This document shows positions 39,126 through 48,317 of a DNA stretch of 63,983 bases, piece after piece; position 1 is the first letter of the stretch; every line of letters starts with the position of its first letter. The stretch is from positions 1 through 63,983 of the forward strand of contig CACCPA010000011.1 in assembly GCA_902547755.1 (NCBI GenBank). The letters run 5' to 3'. Origin of the DNA: Halieaceae bacterium. GTDB taxonomy: Bacteria > Pseudomonadota > Gammaproteobacteria > Pseudomonadales > Halieaceae. The translations under genes and the position numbers were made by a program. Below the pieces are notes generated by a model. That model was not told the DNA's origin, did not search any database, and worked only from the letters and a program-made list of their open reading frames with translations.

Positions 39126-40352
39126 ATGATCGACTTTGAAATACCCGAGGAAACCAAGTTAGTCCGAAACATTGTGCGAGAGTTTGTGCATGACGTCTGT
39201 ATTCCCGCTGAAAAGGGACTTACAGTCGATACCTATGACGAGATACTCGCAGAGTTGCGTCAAAAAGCGCGAGCCAAAGGACTTTGGTGTCCTTTTTTCC
39301 CAGTCGAATGGGGTGGCATGGGCCTCAAGCCGTTAGCAAATGCACTAGTGCAGATGGAACTCGGTGAGTCGATTGTAGGAGCCCTCGCGCTGAACACCCA
39401 AGGTCCTGATGACGCGACAATGATGACGTTGCTACACCACGGCACCGAGTACCAGCATGAAGTCTTCCTCAAGCCTCTAGTGGCTGGTGAAAAACGAGTG
39501 TGCTACGCCATGACCGAGAAAGGAGGCGGCGCAGATGCAACGGGGATGAAAACGACGGCGGTCGAAGACGGGAAAAATTACGTGCTGAACGGCGACAAAT
39601 GGTACATCTCGTCGGCAAACGTTGCCGATATCGCCGTGGTTATGGCGAAGACCGACCCCGACGCACCACGACATCAGCAGTTTTCGACCTTTATCGTAGA
39701 GTTGCCTAATCCCCGTTTCAAAATTCTCCGGAATATCGACACCATGCATCGTCACACACCGCTAGGTGAGCGATTAGGGGCAGCCCACTGCGAGATCGAG
39801 ATCAAAAATCTGATTATTCCAAAGGCGAACTTGCTGGGGGGACGGGGTCAAGGGTTCAACATGGGCCAACACCGCCTTGGCTACGGTCGTTTACGGCATG
39901 GCATGCATAACGTTGCTAAAGCACAGCGAGCGCTCGACATGGCGGCCAAACATGTACTGGAGCGAGAGACGTTCGGGAAAAAGCTCTCTGACCGTCAAAG
40001 TGTGCAGTTCATGTTGGCGGATTGTGCGGCCGAGATTTACAAGGCGCGTCTCATGTTGATGCATATTGCCTACAAGGCAGAGAATGGGCTCGATATGATG
40101 CAGGAAAACTCGATTGCAAAAATATTTCTGGCTAATATGGTCCATCAGGTCGTGGATACGGCGCTCCAGCTGCATGGGTCACTAGGGTACTCACGGGATA
40201 CACCGCTGGCAGATTGGTACACATCGATTCGAAGCCAGCGTTTGGTTGATGGGCCAGACGAAGTTCACCGCTGGAAGGTGGGGAAGAATGTACTGCGCGC
40301 CTATGAACGAGACGGTACAACCGCCATGGCCGCGGGTGGAGACTTACTATAG
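39126..40352 (+). CDS. Acyl-CoA dehydrogenase
   Basis: The 408-residue flavoprotein introduces an alpha-beta double bond into an acyl-CoA. It has the acyl-CoA dehydrogenase FAD and substrate motifs: CYAMTEKGGGADATGMKTTA near 125, LNGDKWYISSANVADIAVVMAKT near 155, and GYGRLRHGMHNVAKAQRALDMA near 255. QLHGSLGYSRDTPLADWY lies near 348 and RLVDGPDEVHRWKVGK near 370. The GPDEVH position corresponds to the region of the catalytic base in ACAD10/11-type enzymes. Chain length is not assignable. The AGAGG site and tandem repeats lie directly upstream. Confidence 0.92.
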   Translation: MIDFEIPEETKLVRNIVREFVHDVCIPAEKGLTVDTYDEILAELRQKARAKGLWCPFFPVEWGGMGLKPLANALVQMELGESIVGALALNTQGPDDATMMTLLHHGTEYQHEVFLKPLVAGEKRVCYAMTEKGGGADATGMKTTAVEDGKNYVLNGDKWYISSANVADIAVVMAKTDPDAPRHQQFSTFIVELPNPRFKILRNIDTMHRHTPLGERLGAAHCEIEIKNLIIPKANLLGGRGQGFNMGQHRLGYGRLRHGMHNVAKAQRALDMAAKHVLERETFGKKLSDRQSVQFMLADCAAEIYKARLMLMHIAYKAENGLDMMQENSIAKIFLANMVHQVVDTALQLHGSLGYSRDTPLADWYTSIRSQRLVDGPDEVHRWKVGKNVLRAYERDGTTAMAAGGDLL

Positions 40353-40446
40353 GGCCCCTTCAGTCCATATTGCGCGGTTTCGGCGGATAGTGCGTAAGAA
40401 CCTAAAATCAGACGAAAGTGGTAAAAAAGTATAAGCGAGGTGTGTT

Positions 40447-40860
40447 GTGTCAAATACGTTCCACTTAGCAGTACCTGCAGGCGATTTAGCGTCGACGATT
40501 CCTTTCTACACGGAGGTTCTTGGCTGTGCTACTGGCAACAGCGAAGAGGGGAAATGGATTGATATCAATTTCTGGGGTAACGAGCTCACATTGCATCAGA
40601 GTGAGGAGCAATTACCGGGTGTTCGGCATGATGTCGACATGGGCAATGTCAGCGTGCCGCACTTTGGCGCGCATATGCCGGAGGACGAATTTCAGGCATT
40701 GAAGCAACGAATTGAATCGAGCCAGTTTGACTATCTCGACCAGCCATACCGCAGATTTAAGGGGACTGAATTTGAGCAAGAGACTTTCTTCATTTCGGAC
40801 CCTAACGGTAACGTCCTTGAGATGAAAACCATGGTGAATCCGAGCGTTTTGTTCGACTAA
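40447..40860 (+). CDS. VOC family (glyoxalase/bleomycin resistance-like) protein
   Basis: The 137-residue protein from a GTG start has two beta-alpha-beta-beta-beta modules of the vicinal oxygen chelate fold. The first begins FHLAVPAGDLASTIPFYTEVLGC and the second has FFISDPNGNVLEMKTM, with His near the start and Glu near the end as possible metal ligands. It could be a dioxygenase-like or glyoxalase-like enzyme or a binding protein; no substrate is evident. Its last four bases overlap the 3' end of the convergent antiporter gene. Confidence 0.85.
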   Translation: MSNTFHLAVPAGDLASTIPFYTEVLGCATGNSEEGKWIDINFWGNELTLHQSEEQLPGVRHDVDMGNVSVPHFGAHMPEDEFQALKQRIESSQFDYLDQPYRRFKGTEFEQETFFISDPNGNVLEMKTMVNPSVLFD

Positions 40861-42425
40861 GCCCGGTTTGCCGGAAGTAATTCGCTAGCGTGTGCAGCAA
40901 AACCACTTCCGGCCTCGGCATATAAATTGAACGCGGAAATGCCTGCCGCGCTCATTTCCCTTGCATGATCCTCGTGCCGCACCACCGCCGCCACCTCACC
41001 ACGATAGCCCATACTCCGCAACAGCTCGGCGACTAACATGTTTTCTCGATGGTTGGTCAGTGCCAACATAATCAGCTTCAGCTCATTGAGGTTTAGCCGG
41101 AACCAGAAATCCGGGTCGGAAGCGTCAGCGGTTACAACTCGACGCTGCTGAGAGATATGATGCGCTACCCGAGGCTCCAACTCCTCAACACCGAGAACCT
41201 CCCGGCCCCACTGGGGTGCCAGGGAATCATAGGCGCCAGTACCGACCCGACCCATCCCGAGAATGACAATACGAGCGCCATCGGTGCGCTCGAAACTCCT
41301 GGCCAGTTCTGGGGATTGAAAGCTGAGCAGTCGATCTCGGTGCTTGCGATAAAACTCATGAGTTGCTGATGAGAGTGGCGCAGCGATTACGAAACTGACA
41401 GCGACGGCGATGGATAGGGCGGCGCTCCATTCTGGGTCAAGCAAATTCGCCGCAGCCGCCACAGACACTACGATAAGCCCAAATTCACTATGATTTGCTA
41501 ACACACCTGAGGCCAATACGGCCGTGCGCGGACTGGTGTGAAAGCGTGTCATAAGCGGAAAGTACAGCAATGGTTTTAGGCCGGCGAGCATACCGATGAG
41601 GATCGATACTAGAATCAAAGTCGTTGATGGCCAACCACCGAGACCAATGGACAAAAAGAAGCCGACCAGGAACAGATCTTTCAGTTGCATCAGATTATTC
41701 GCCATCGCTTTTGACTTGTGATGACCAGCCAGTACTGCGCCAACAAACAGAGCCCCCAGATCGCCTTTGATGCCAACTAACTCGGAAATTTGTGCTGAAC
41801 CAATTGCCAGTGCTAGTCCCAGTAGCGTCAGTAACTCACCGTAGCCAGCAACAGCCAGAAAACGCAGAATCAGGGGCCGTAATGGAATAATGGCCAGCAT
41901 GCCGATGGCATAAATAGTCGGTATGTTACCCGCGGAGACCGCAAGAAATAGAACCGCGACCAAGTCCTGAACAATCAATATGCCGATAGCTAGTGCCGAG
42001 TGGCTGGAGTCAACTTCGCCGCGCTCCTGCATGGTCTGAATAACAAAAACGGTGCTGGAGAAGGTCAGACCAAGGGCGATAATACCTGCTCCTACGTAGT
42101 CAACGTTTAGCTCCTGCAGGGTAGCGCTCAGCATGATGAGTAACAAAAACATAACGGCCTGTGTTGCCGCCATTTGAATCAATGTCGTCCCCCAAACCCT
42201 GGTTTCGAGCAGTTTGGTCGGCTCCAACTTAAGGCCAATCGTGAATAACAGTAGTGTGATACCTAGTTCAGCCAGTGCCTCTAACAAAGGGCCACTGCTT
42301 ATATCGAACTCATACAGAGCAAAACCCGCGGCTAGATAACCAATCAGTGCTGGGAAGCCGATCGCTCGGCTTGCCATGCCGCACAGCAGTGCCGTCAAGA
42401 TGATAAAGGGTTCGATCAAAGCCAT
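40857..42425 (-). CDS. CPA2 family cation:proton antiporter with TrkA-N domain
   Basis: The 522-residue protein has about 12 hydrophobic helices over residues 1-360. These include GLTFSSTVFVIQTMQERGEVDSSHSALAIGILIVQDLVAVLFLAV, the characteristic CPA2/KefB-type exchanger motif with the membrane Asp of VQD. A cytoplasmic Rossmann domain (RIVILGMGRVGTGAYDSLA near 384) follows, typical of a TrkA-N/RCK nucleotide-binding domain. It resembles YbaL/KefB K+ or Na+ efflux systems. No KefF/G partner is adjacent. Ion specificity is unknown. Confidence 0.9.
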   Translation of the reverse strand: MALIEPFIILTALLCGMASRAIGFPALIGYLAAGFALYEFDISSGPLLEALAELGITLLLFTIGLKLEPTKLLETRVWGTTLIQMAATQAVMFLLLIMLSATLQELNVDYVGAGIIALGLTFSSTVFVIQTMQERGEVDSSHSALAIGILIVQDLVAVLFLAVSAGNIPTIYAIGMLAIIPLRPLILRFLAVAGYGELLTLLGLALAIGSAQISELVGIKGDLGALFVGAVLAGHHKSKAMANNLMQLKDLFLVGFFLSIGLGGWPSTTLILVSILIGMLAGLKPLLYFPLMTRFHTSPRTAVLASGVLANHSEFGLIVVSVAAAANLLDPEWSAALSIAVAVSFVIAAPLSSATHEFYRKHRDRLLSFQSPELARSFERTDGARIVILGMGRVGTGAYDSLAPQWGREVLGVEELEPRVAHHISQQRRVVTADASDPDFWFRLNLNELKLIMLALTNHRENMLVAELLRSMGYRGEVAAVVRHEDHAREMSAAGISAFNLYAEAGSGFAAHASELLPANRA

Positions 42426-42632
42426 TTCCTTACGGAACTGTTTTCAGTATTTACGGCTGGAGTTGGTTGGTAACCCAGTGCGTTACGCCTTTCTTCGATT
42501 TGGTGAACTACTTACCAGGCGCTACAGACGATACGGCATCGTAGTCACCGTGGTTTATATCAGGCACTCCAACGGCGGTTAGAGCATCAAATTTGCTAAT
42601 TTAGTACTTAGCCTGAGATCGCGGCAGGAAGA

Positions 42633-42709
42633 TGGCGCGCCCACCAGGACTCGAACCTGGAACCTCATGCTTAGAAGGCACGTGCACTATCCAGTTGTGC
42701 TATGGGCGC
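42633..42709 (-). tRNA. tRNA-Arg (anticodon TCT)
   Basis: Read on the - strand, GCGCCCATAG... pairs with the 3' TGGGCGC before GCCA. The anticodon loop CTTCTAA contains TCT, the T-loop is GGTTCGAGTCC, and CCA is encoded, giving 77 bases. A GATACT -10 box lies at 42720-42725 on the same strand with a weak TGGAAT -35. It sits 32 bases downstream of a small membrane protein gene. Confidence 0.96.
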
Positions 42710-42741
42710 GGGGCGCGCAAGTATCGCACAATCAAATGCCG

Positions 42742-43059
42742 TTATTCCATGGTATCGCGACCTTGACAGTCCTTTCCGGGTATCGGTTTTTCAGTCCAGA
42801 TTTGCAGTAACTGCATGAGGGCCGTGACGGCAGCTATCAATAGGCAGCTTAGTTGAACGGTTCGTGGTAACGAGTCGGTTAAACCCACCTCAGTGAGGAT
42901 GGCTGTGACGGACAGACAGTAGACCGTCACCAAGGCCCTTGCCGTATTGGGAGCACGCGAATCAGCAGCGCCCTCATGCATTAAATGACTGAGCCGAAAG
43001 CCTAACCAAAGAGCTATGAATGAGGCTATGAGCCACAGTGGAATAGATACATCAGCCAT
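42742..43059 (-). CDS. Small predicted membrane protein of unknown function
   Basis: The 105-residue protein has hydrophobic segments at about residues 6-22 (IPLWLIASFIALWLGF), 42-62 (ALVTVYCLSVTAILTEVGL) and 70-88 (VQLSCLLIAAVTALMQLL), followed by a charged C-terminal tail. I do not recognise a family. The reading frame is clean and codon use looks like its neighbours, but the short length leaves moderate doubt. It is isolated: TetR lies 89 bases upstream on the same strand and tRNA-Arg downstream. Confidence 0.6.
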   Translation of the reverse strand: MADVSIPLWLIASFIALWLGFRLSHLMHEGAADSRAPNTARALVTVYCLSVTAILTEVGLTDSLPRTVQLSCLLIAAVTALMQLLQIWTEKPIPGKDCQGRDTME

Positions 43060-43148
43060 CTGTTGAACCGTCCAATTACTTATTCGAACTTAATCACCCG
43101 GAGCAATTTATAAAACCTTGGTCACCGAGTCGAGTCCAGTGCATCGAC

Positions 43149-43757
43149 TTACACATCGACCTTTAATATTGCGCGGGTGGCGGTACGCAGCATGAATTCG
43201 GCATTAGCATTTTGGTCAAAGGTGTCTAACAAGCGATTGTGTTGGAGCGTTGCAATGCCGTGCGCTGCAGACCACAACAGCGTTGCGGTCTGTAACGAGT
43301 TTTCTACAGACTCGGGACGCTGCTCGCGCAAGTAGAGCTCGATTGCTTCGTGAAGCACCTGAAACCCAGTTCGCTTCGCACGCGCCTCAGCTCTTCGCTC
43401 ATCAGCGTCTCCATGGTTTTCCCACATCAGGCCAAAAAATGCTTTTTTATCCATGGCAAACCGCAGATAAGCCGATCCGAGTGCATCAATGTGAGCGAGG
43501 GTGCCGGGTGCGACAGATTCTTGCGCATTCGTGGTGTATTCCATAATGCCAATATGGGCGAGCTCCCTTACTGCTGTGAGCAGAGCATCCTTGTCTTTGA
43601 AATGACGGTAAAGGGCGGGCGAGCTTACGCCCACTCGTTTTGCTACCTGTGCAATGGTGATGTCGTAGCTGCCTATGGTTTCGATGAGTTCAGCAGCTGC
43701 GGTGATGGCGCAGTTGCGTAAATCGCCATGATGGTAGGGCGTCACCGATTGATTCAT
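43149..43757 (-). CDS. TetR family repressor of the adjacent RND operon
   Basis: The 202-residue protein has a TetR-type N-terminal HTH (HGDLRNCAITAAAELIETIGSYDITIAQVAKRVGVSSPALYRHFKDKDALL, residues about 10-58). Its helical C-terminal part would bind ligand. It overlaps the end of the RND permease gene by four bases and so is the last gene of the MFP-RND-TetR operon. This suggests autoregulation through the twin dyads upstream of the operon. The inducer is unknown. Confidence 0.9.
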   Translation of the reverse strand: MNQSVTPYHHGDLRNCAITAAAELIETIGSYDITIAQVAKRVGVSSPALYRHFKDKDALLTAVRELAHIGIMEYTTNAQESVAPGTLAHIDALGSAYLRFAMDKKAFFGLMWENHGDADERRAEARAKRTGFQVLHEAIELYLREQRPESVENSLQTATLLWSAAHGIATLQHNRLLDTFDQNANAEFMLRTATRAILKVDV

Positions 43758-46700
43758 GCCAATGCTCCCCGAGCCGCCTTCAGTTGAGCTCGCTCGATCC
43801 GATTATCCTGCGGTGCGCCTAGAAGTATGTAGGCGGGTGGCACCAAATAGAACGAAATGATGGTGGATAGCAACACCCCACCGGCAATGGCCATCGCAAA
43901 CGGCGGCCAAAACTGACTTCCTTCCAAAATGAGAGGTAAGAACCCACCGAACGTAGTCAAAGTGGTCGATATGATGTGCCGACTGGAGTCGAGTACTTCA
44001 TCACGCATCGCGTCTCGATTGCCGCTAGCAGCTGCGGGAGACTGTTGAAATGACGTCAAGATAATGATGCATGCGTTAATGGCCACACCAATGGAGCCAA
44101 CGACACCCACGAGCGCCATGATACCTAGTGGATAATGGAAGAGGGCGAGTGCTAGGAAGCTGAGACCGAAGGCACAAATCACGACTCCGAAGGCGAGTAG
44201 GGTTAGGCGCCACGAGTTAAACGTGAGCATGATGGTCGCGAGAAGCAGCGACATGACCAGTCCGACCGGCCCAATCAGATCGTTAACTACGCCTTCACGC
44301 TCACCGCTGTCACCGCCGAAGCTGTATCGGTAGCCGTCTGGCAAAGCGATTGGATTTTCTTCCAGGGACTGCCTGAGGAGCTTCAATGCCTCTTCTGGGA
44401 GCACGCCTCTGGTCAAGAACGCCTGAACCTGATTAATCCGCTCACCGTCTCTGCGCCCGATGGGCGCGTCATCGGGGACAATGTTCAGTACACCCACCGC
44501 GGACAGAGGCACAAAGCGGGGCTGTCCGAGTTGCCCGGGGAGGGGAATCTGCAAATTGAGAAGCTCATCGCTATCTTGCCAGGCCTCTCGCTCTAACTTT
44601 GCTCTGACACGTAACTGCTCCGTATCTTCAATGACCGCACCGCCAAATCGACCTCGCAGATAACCATCAATAAGCTCTGCCACTTGCGTTCGCTCGAGAC
44701 CCAGGCGGCGTAACTTCTCCTCATCGAGTTGGAACTCCACTTTGGGGGCGGCTGGGCTAATGGATAGCTTCGTGTGGGTTATGTCTGGTAGCTCTTGCAG
44801 GCGTTGCCTAAATTGTTCTCCCAATACCCGCAAGGTGTGTGTATTGGCACCGTAGAGAACGACCTCTAGCGGCGCATCCACGGGCGGACCCTGATCAATA
44901 CCCAAAACGAGGATCTGTGCTTGAGGGTATTTACGATCAAAATTTTTCTGTAGACGGCGTATTAGCGCGTTGGTCTGGTTTTCGTCTCGAGTGAGCACCA
45001 TACCTTCCGCCCAACCGGGTGCATTTCGCTTGTTGGAGCGGAGGTTGTAGTAAAAGGCGGGCGGACTTTCGCCAACGGACCAATCAACCCGTCGGATGAG
45101 AGGTTCTGCACGAAGATCGTCATCGAGCTGACGGACAAGCTCCAGTGTTGCTTCAATACCGGCACTCCTCGGCATTTCAACCCGAAGGTACATTTGATCA
45201 CGGTCAGTACCGGGGAAAAACTGTGCTGTAAGCGTCGACACGCTCGCAAATCCGAGTAGGGGGATGGATGCCGCGAGTAGCACCGAGGCTAAGGGATATT
45301 TTAGTGACCAATCGATCGAGGCGGCGAAACGTTCTCTTGCTCTGGGTAAGACGATACCAGATCGCCACCAGGCGGGACGCTCCGTAATCGCTCCGGGTAA
45401 GAGGCGTCCCCCCAGCGCGGCTGTCACGGACAGTGCGAGGACTAGGCTCATAACGAGCATAACGATGACGCAGGTGGCCAGACTACCCAGAAAATCACCA
45501 GAGGGGCCCTGCAAAATAGCCATGGGCGTAAATGCGAGGACAGTCGTAGCGGTGGCGCTAACCAAGGGTACCGTCATGCGTTTAACGGCTTTTTGCATCG
45601 CATCTATTGCTTCATCACCGTCGAGAAGATGTTTGCGGATCTCATCGGTTACAACGATGGAGCCATCCACTAACAATCCTAGAGCCACTACGAGGCCTGT
45701 CATAGACAGTTGGTGTATAGGTACGTCACGATAATTAAGTACCACCATCGATAATAGGGTGCACAGCGGTAGGCTGAGTGCCACGATTAATGCTGCACGC
45801 CAGCCCAAGGTCACGAAAAGCACAGCAACAACAATCAACACACCCGCGATGATATTTCTCGCAACGCCCGCCAAGCGGGCCTCTGTATAGCCACTTTGGT
45901 CATAGGTTGTTTCGATCGCCAGGCCGTCGGCCGTATTCGCGCGGTAGTCTTCAAGAAACGCGTCGAATTGCTTGCTGTACTTATCGACTTGATAGCCTTC
46001 TTTCATTTCGACAGCGAGGAACACGGATCGACGACCATTTGATAGCGCTAGACGGAGCGGCGGCTCGGCCTCCGATTTAGTCACAGTGGCGACATCGCTA
46101 ATCCGGATGCCCGAGACGCTATCAAAATCAGCCTTGATAAATGTATCGCGCACGGCCTGAGCGTCCCCAAAATCGCCGGCGACGTCGATAGTGAGTGCAG
46201 TTGTGGGCGACGCGAGTTTACCTGCGGGAGTCCTCGAGTCAGAGAGAGCCAACGTCCGAGCAATATCGTCGACTGAGAGTCCTAAGGTGCTAAGTGCTGC
46301 GCCATTTATCTCTACATTGATCTCTTCGTCCGGCAGACCATAAGGTTTCACACGTCGTGTCTGAGGCACTTTGCGCGCAGCATCGGCAAAGCGAAGCGCT
46401 TCGCGGCGCAGGAGTGATGGCGAGATATCGACACCTTCGTCCGCACTGATGGCAACGATCTTTACAAACGTGGTGAAAAGATCATCGTCGAATACCGGTT
46501 GGGTTGTACCTTGGGGAAGGTCGGCAGCGACTCGATTCACCTTGCCCCGAAGTTCGGACCATACCCGCTTGATATCGGGTCGAGACAGATAGTAGTCAGC
46601 CTCGATGACGATTGTCGACACACCGTTTATCGAATTGGAGTTGATTTCCTGGACATCGGGGTGCTCACGTAAAGCGTCCTCGAGCGGCTTCGTCACGAGG

Positions 46701-46879
46701 CTTTCCACTCGTGCGGGACTGGCGCCGGGATAGAAGGTTTGAACCGAGGCGACGAACGGCGTAATCGACGGATCTTCCTGGCGACCCAAGCTGTTATAGG
46801 AAGTGACCCCCACAACAACGATAGAAATTACGACTAGGGCGAGATAGCGCCCATTTTCAAAGAGGCTTGTGGCAATCAT
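43754..46879 (-). CDS. RND efflux transporter, inner-membrane permease
   Basis: The 1041-residue protein has the RND duplication of 12 membrane helices and two large periplasmic loops. Visible features are the N-terminal VVGVTSYNSLGRQEDPSITPFVASV, TM4 VVALGLLVDGSIVVTDEI near 400, and a second half starting near 535 (YPLASVLLAASIPLLGFASV). TM10 includes VGVVGSIGVAINACIIIL. It exports drugs, metals or metabolites in a tripartite pump driven by protons. At TM4 one of the two adjacent acidic residues of AcrB (D407/D408) is Gly (LVDG), which is notable. No outer-membrane TolC-like gene is in the operon. Confidence 0.93.
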   Translation of the reverse strand: MIATSLFENGRYLALVVISIVVVGVTSYNSLGRQEDPSITPFVASVQTFYPGASPARVESLVTKPLEDALREHPDVQEINSNSINGVSTIVIEADYYLSRPDIKRVWSELRGKVNRVAADLPQGTTQPVFDDDLFTTFVKIVAISADEGVDISPSLLRREALRFADAARKVPQTRRVKPYGLPDEEINVEINGAALSTLGLSVDDIARTLALSDSRTPAGKLASPTTALTIDVAGDFGDAQAVRDTFIKADFDSVSGIRISDVATVTKSEAEPPLRLALSNGRRSVFLAVEMKEGYQVDKYSKQFDAFLEDYRANTADGLAIETTYDQSGYTEARLAGVARNIIAGVLIVVAVLFVTLGWRAALIVALSLPLCTLLSMVVLNYRDVPIHQLSMTGLVVALGLLVDGSIVVTDEIRKHLLDGDEAIDAMQKAVKRMTVPLVSATATTVLAFTPMAILQGPSGDFLGSLATCVIVMLVMSLVLALSVTAALGGRLLPGAITERPAWWRSGIVLPRARERFAASIDWSLKYPLASVLLAASIPLLGFASVSTLTAQFFPGTDRDQMYLRVEMPRSAGIEATLELVRQLDDDLRAEPLIRRVDWSVGESPPAFYYNLRSNKRNAPGWAEGMVLTRDENQTNALIRRLQKNFDRKYPQAQILVLGIDQGPPVDAPLEVVLYGANTHTLRVLGEQFRQRLQELPDITHTKLSISPAAPKVEFQLDEEKLRRLGLERTQVAELIDGYLRGRFGGAVIEDTEQLRVRAKLEREAWQDSDELLNLQIPLPGQLGQPRFVPLSAVGVLNIVPDDAPIGRRDGERINQVQAFLTRGVLPEEALKLLRQSLEENPIALPDGYRYSFGGDSGEREGVVNDLIGPVGLVMSLLLATIMLTFNSWRLTLLAFGVVICAFGLSFLALALFHYPLGIMALVGVVGSIGVAINACIIILTSFQQSPAAASGNRDAMRDEVLDSSRHIISTTLTTFGGFLPLILEGSQFWPPFAMAIAGGVLLSTIISFYLVPPAYILLGAPQDNRIERAQLKAARGALA

Positions 46880-46889
46880 AGCTGGGTGC

Positions 46890-48014
46890 TCAATTGATTA
46901 CGCGTATCGAGGGTACGATTTCGACAGGAGATCCAGGTGACAGCCGCTGCATACCCGAGGCGACAACGGTTGCATCATCGGTGATCGTCCCTCGCACGAA
47001 GACCCGATCCCCCTCGCTGTAGATAACCTCCACACTCTCTCGGGCTGTAATGGTTTCACCGGACGAATTTTTCCGCGTAACGAGCACAGTCCATAGTCCC
47101 TTGTCACCCTCAAGAAGGGCACTGAGGGGTAACCATCCGCCCACCTCCGTGACATCCTCTTCGAATTGGAGTGCGACGGTTTGCCCAACGCGAGCAGGCG
47201 TACCCTCAGGTAGGGTAAGAACAGCGAGTACCGTCAACGTTTGCGAATCCACGTCTGCGCCGATACTTCGTAGCGTTGCCGAAACAGCTGTGCCATTGAG
47301 ATAAAGGGTGTACTGCTCACCAATCCGAGCACTGTCAGCGAATTTTGGTGATATGCCAACGTGAGCCTCTCGCTCACCGACAGACACGAGGCGTAGGACC
47401 GGTACATTAGGACCAATGATGCTTCCTGGTTCTCGCAGTGTCTTTGACACGATAGCATCGAAGGGCGCGGTCAACTGGCTCTTTTCGATGACTATTTCTG
47501 CATTTCGGACGCTTGCCTGCGTGGTTTCAAGTCGAGCACGGGTAGCTTCAACCGTAAGACGCGCATCGTCGGCCTCTCTTCGTGAAACAAGATTCTGACT
47601 CAGTAGGCTGTTAATGCGTTCTAAGTTGAGTTGTCCAAACTCTAGCTGAGCTGCCACTTCTTTCGATTGCGCGTTCGCTAGCGAGAGCGCCGCCTCTTGC
47701 TGGCGCGTATCAAGTTTGCCTAGCACCTGTCCGGTGGTGACGAAATCACCCTCCCGAGCAGTTAGAGCGTCCAGGACGCCCGCGACTTCAAAACCCACAT
47801 TGCTATCTGAGCTTGCCTCGACAACGCCCAAAAAGCGAGTAGTGGTCGCGTAACCGCGCTCCAGCTGATAGGGCACAACGACAACGGGTAGGGGCTGGGC
47901 TTCCTTCGAAATCGTGGGTTTAACGTTTGCCTCGATAACATCAGACCCGAACCAAATGATGCCGGCCGCACCGACAGCACTGAAGAGAGTTGTGAAGAGC
48001 ATCCGTGATGTCAT
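46890..48014 (-). CDS. RND efflux periplasmic adaptor (membrane fusion protein)
   Basis: The 374-residue HlyD/AcrA-like adaptor has an N-terminal hydrophobic anchor (FTTLFSAVGAAGIIWFG), a lipoyl half-motif GFEVAGVLDALTAREGDFVTTGQVLGKLD near 73-100, and a helical hairpin (QQEAALSLANAQSKEVAAQLEFGQLN...ETTQASVRNAEIV, about 105-165). The second lipoyl half (LTAPFDAIVSKTLREPGSIIG) and beta-barrel follow. No lipobox cysteine is seen, so it is membrane anchored rather than a lipoprotein. It is first in the operon and separated from the permease by ten bases. Confidence 0.93.
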   Translation of the reverse strand: MTSRMLFTTLFSAVGAAGIIWFGSDVIEANVKPTISKEAQPLPVVVVPYQLERGYATTTRFLGVVEASSDSNVGFEVAGVLDALTAREGDFVTTGQVLGKLDTRQQEAALSLANAQSKEVAAQLEFGQLNLERINSLLSQNLVSRREADDARLTVEATRARLETTQASVRNAEIVIEKSQLTAPFDAIVSKTLREPGSIIGPNVPVLRLVSVGEREAHVGISPKFADSARIGEQYTLYLNGTAVSATLRSIGADVDSQTLTVLAVLTLPEGTPARVGQTVALQFEEDVTEVGGWLPLSALLEGDKGLWTVLVTRKNSSGETITARESVEVIYSEGDRVFVRGTITDDATVVASGMQRLSPGSPVEIVPSIRVIN

Positions 48015-48033
48015 GGCTTCGCTTGTCTCACAT

Positions 48034-48072
48034 GTTAATGATATTAACTTCTGATGTTATCATGATTAACAT
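48034..48072 (-). promoter_or_regulatory. RND operon promoter with two GTTA-N7-TAAC operator dyads
   Basis: Two 15-base dyads, 48034-48048 (GTTAATGATATTAAC) and 48056-48070 (GTTATCATGATTAAC), have the consensus GTTA-N7-TAAC and centres 22 bases apart, about two helical turns. On the - strand, TTAATC (48064-48069) and TAATAT (48041-48046) form a -35/-10 pair with 17-base spacing, each inside a dyad. Binding at the dyads would block both boxes. The MFP start is 20 bases downstream, so the repressor in the operon is the likely ligand. Confidence 0.62.
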
Positions 48073-48182
48073 GGAAAAATCAGCATGTCCTGTCGCTGTT
48101 TAGGTTGACAATGACAACCTTTCGACTTGCGTCAAATTCGCTAATCCGAGACACTTCACAGCCTTGTCCTCGGACAAGGTCA

Positions 48183-48297
48183 CTGGTGACTCGGACGGTC
48201 CCCTCGCAGCGATAGATAGTGAACCCCGCCAGGCCCGGAAGGGAGCAACGGTAGTTATCGACTCGGGTGCCGAGGTGTGGCTGTTCGAGTCGCCTCC
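48183..48297 (+). ncRNA. ffs: Signal recognition particle 4.5S RNA
   Basis: The conserved SRP domain IV is obvious at 48219-48255 (GTGAACCCCGCCAGGCC, then CGGAAGGGAGCAACGG with the GGAA tetraloop). The ends pair: GGTGACTCGGAC (48185-48196) with GTTCGAGTCGCC (48283-48294). The ends given are estimates. It lies immediately upstream of dnaX. A TTGACA occurs at 48105-48110 but without a properly spaced -10 box, so the promoter is not certain. A hairpin CCTTGTCC-TC-GGACAAGG (48162-48179) precedes the RNA and may be in the 5' leader removed by RNase P. Confidence 0.93.
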
Positions 48298-48317
48298 AAT
48301 AACGGTCGGGCTCCAAA

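Noticed and set aside
48080-48316. Antisense ORFs covering the SRP RNA
   Set aside because: The region is explained by the 4.5S RNA; translations are not protein-like.
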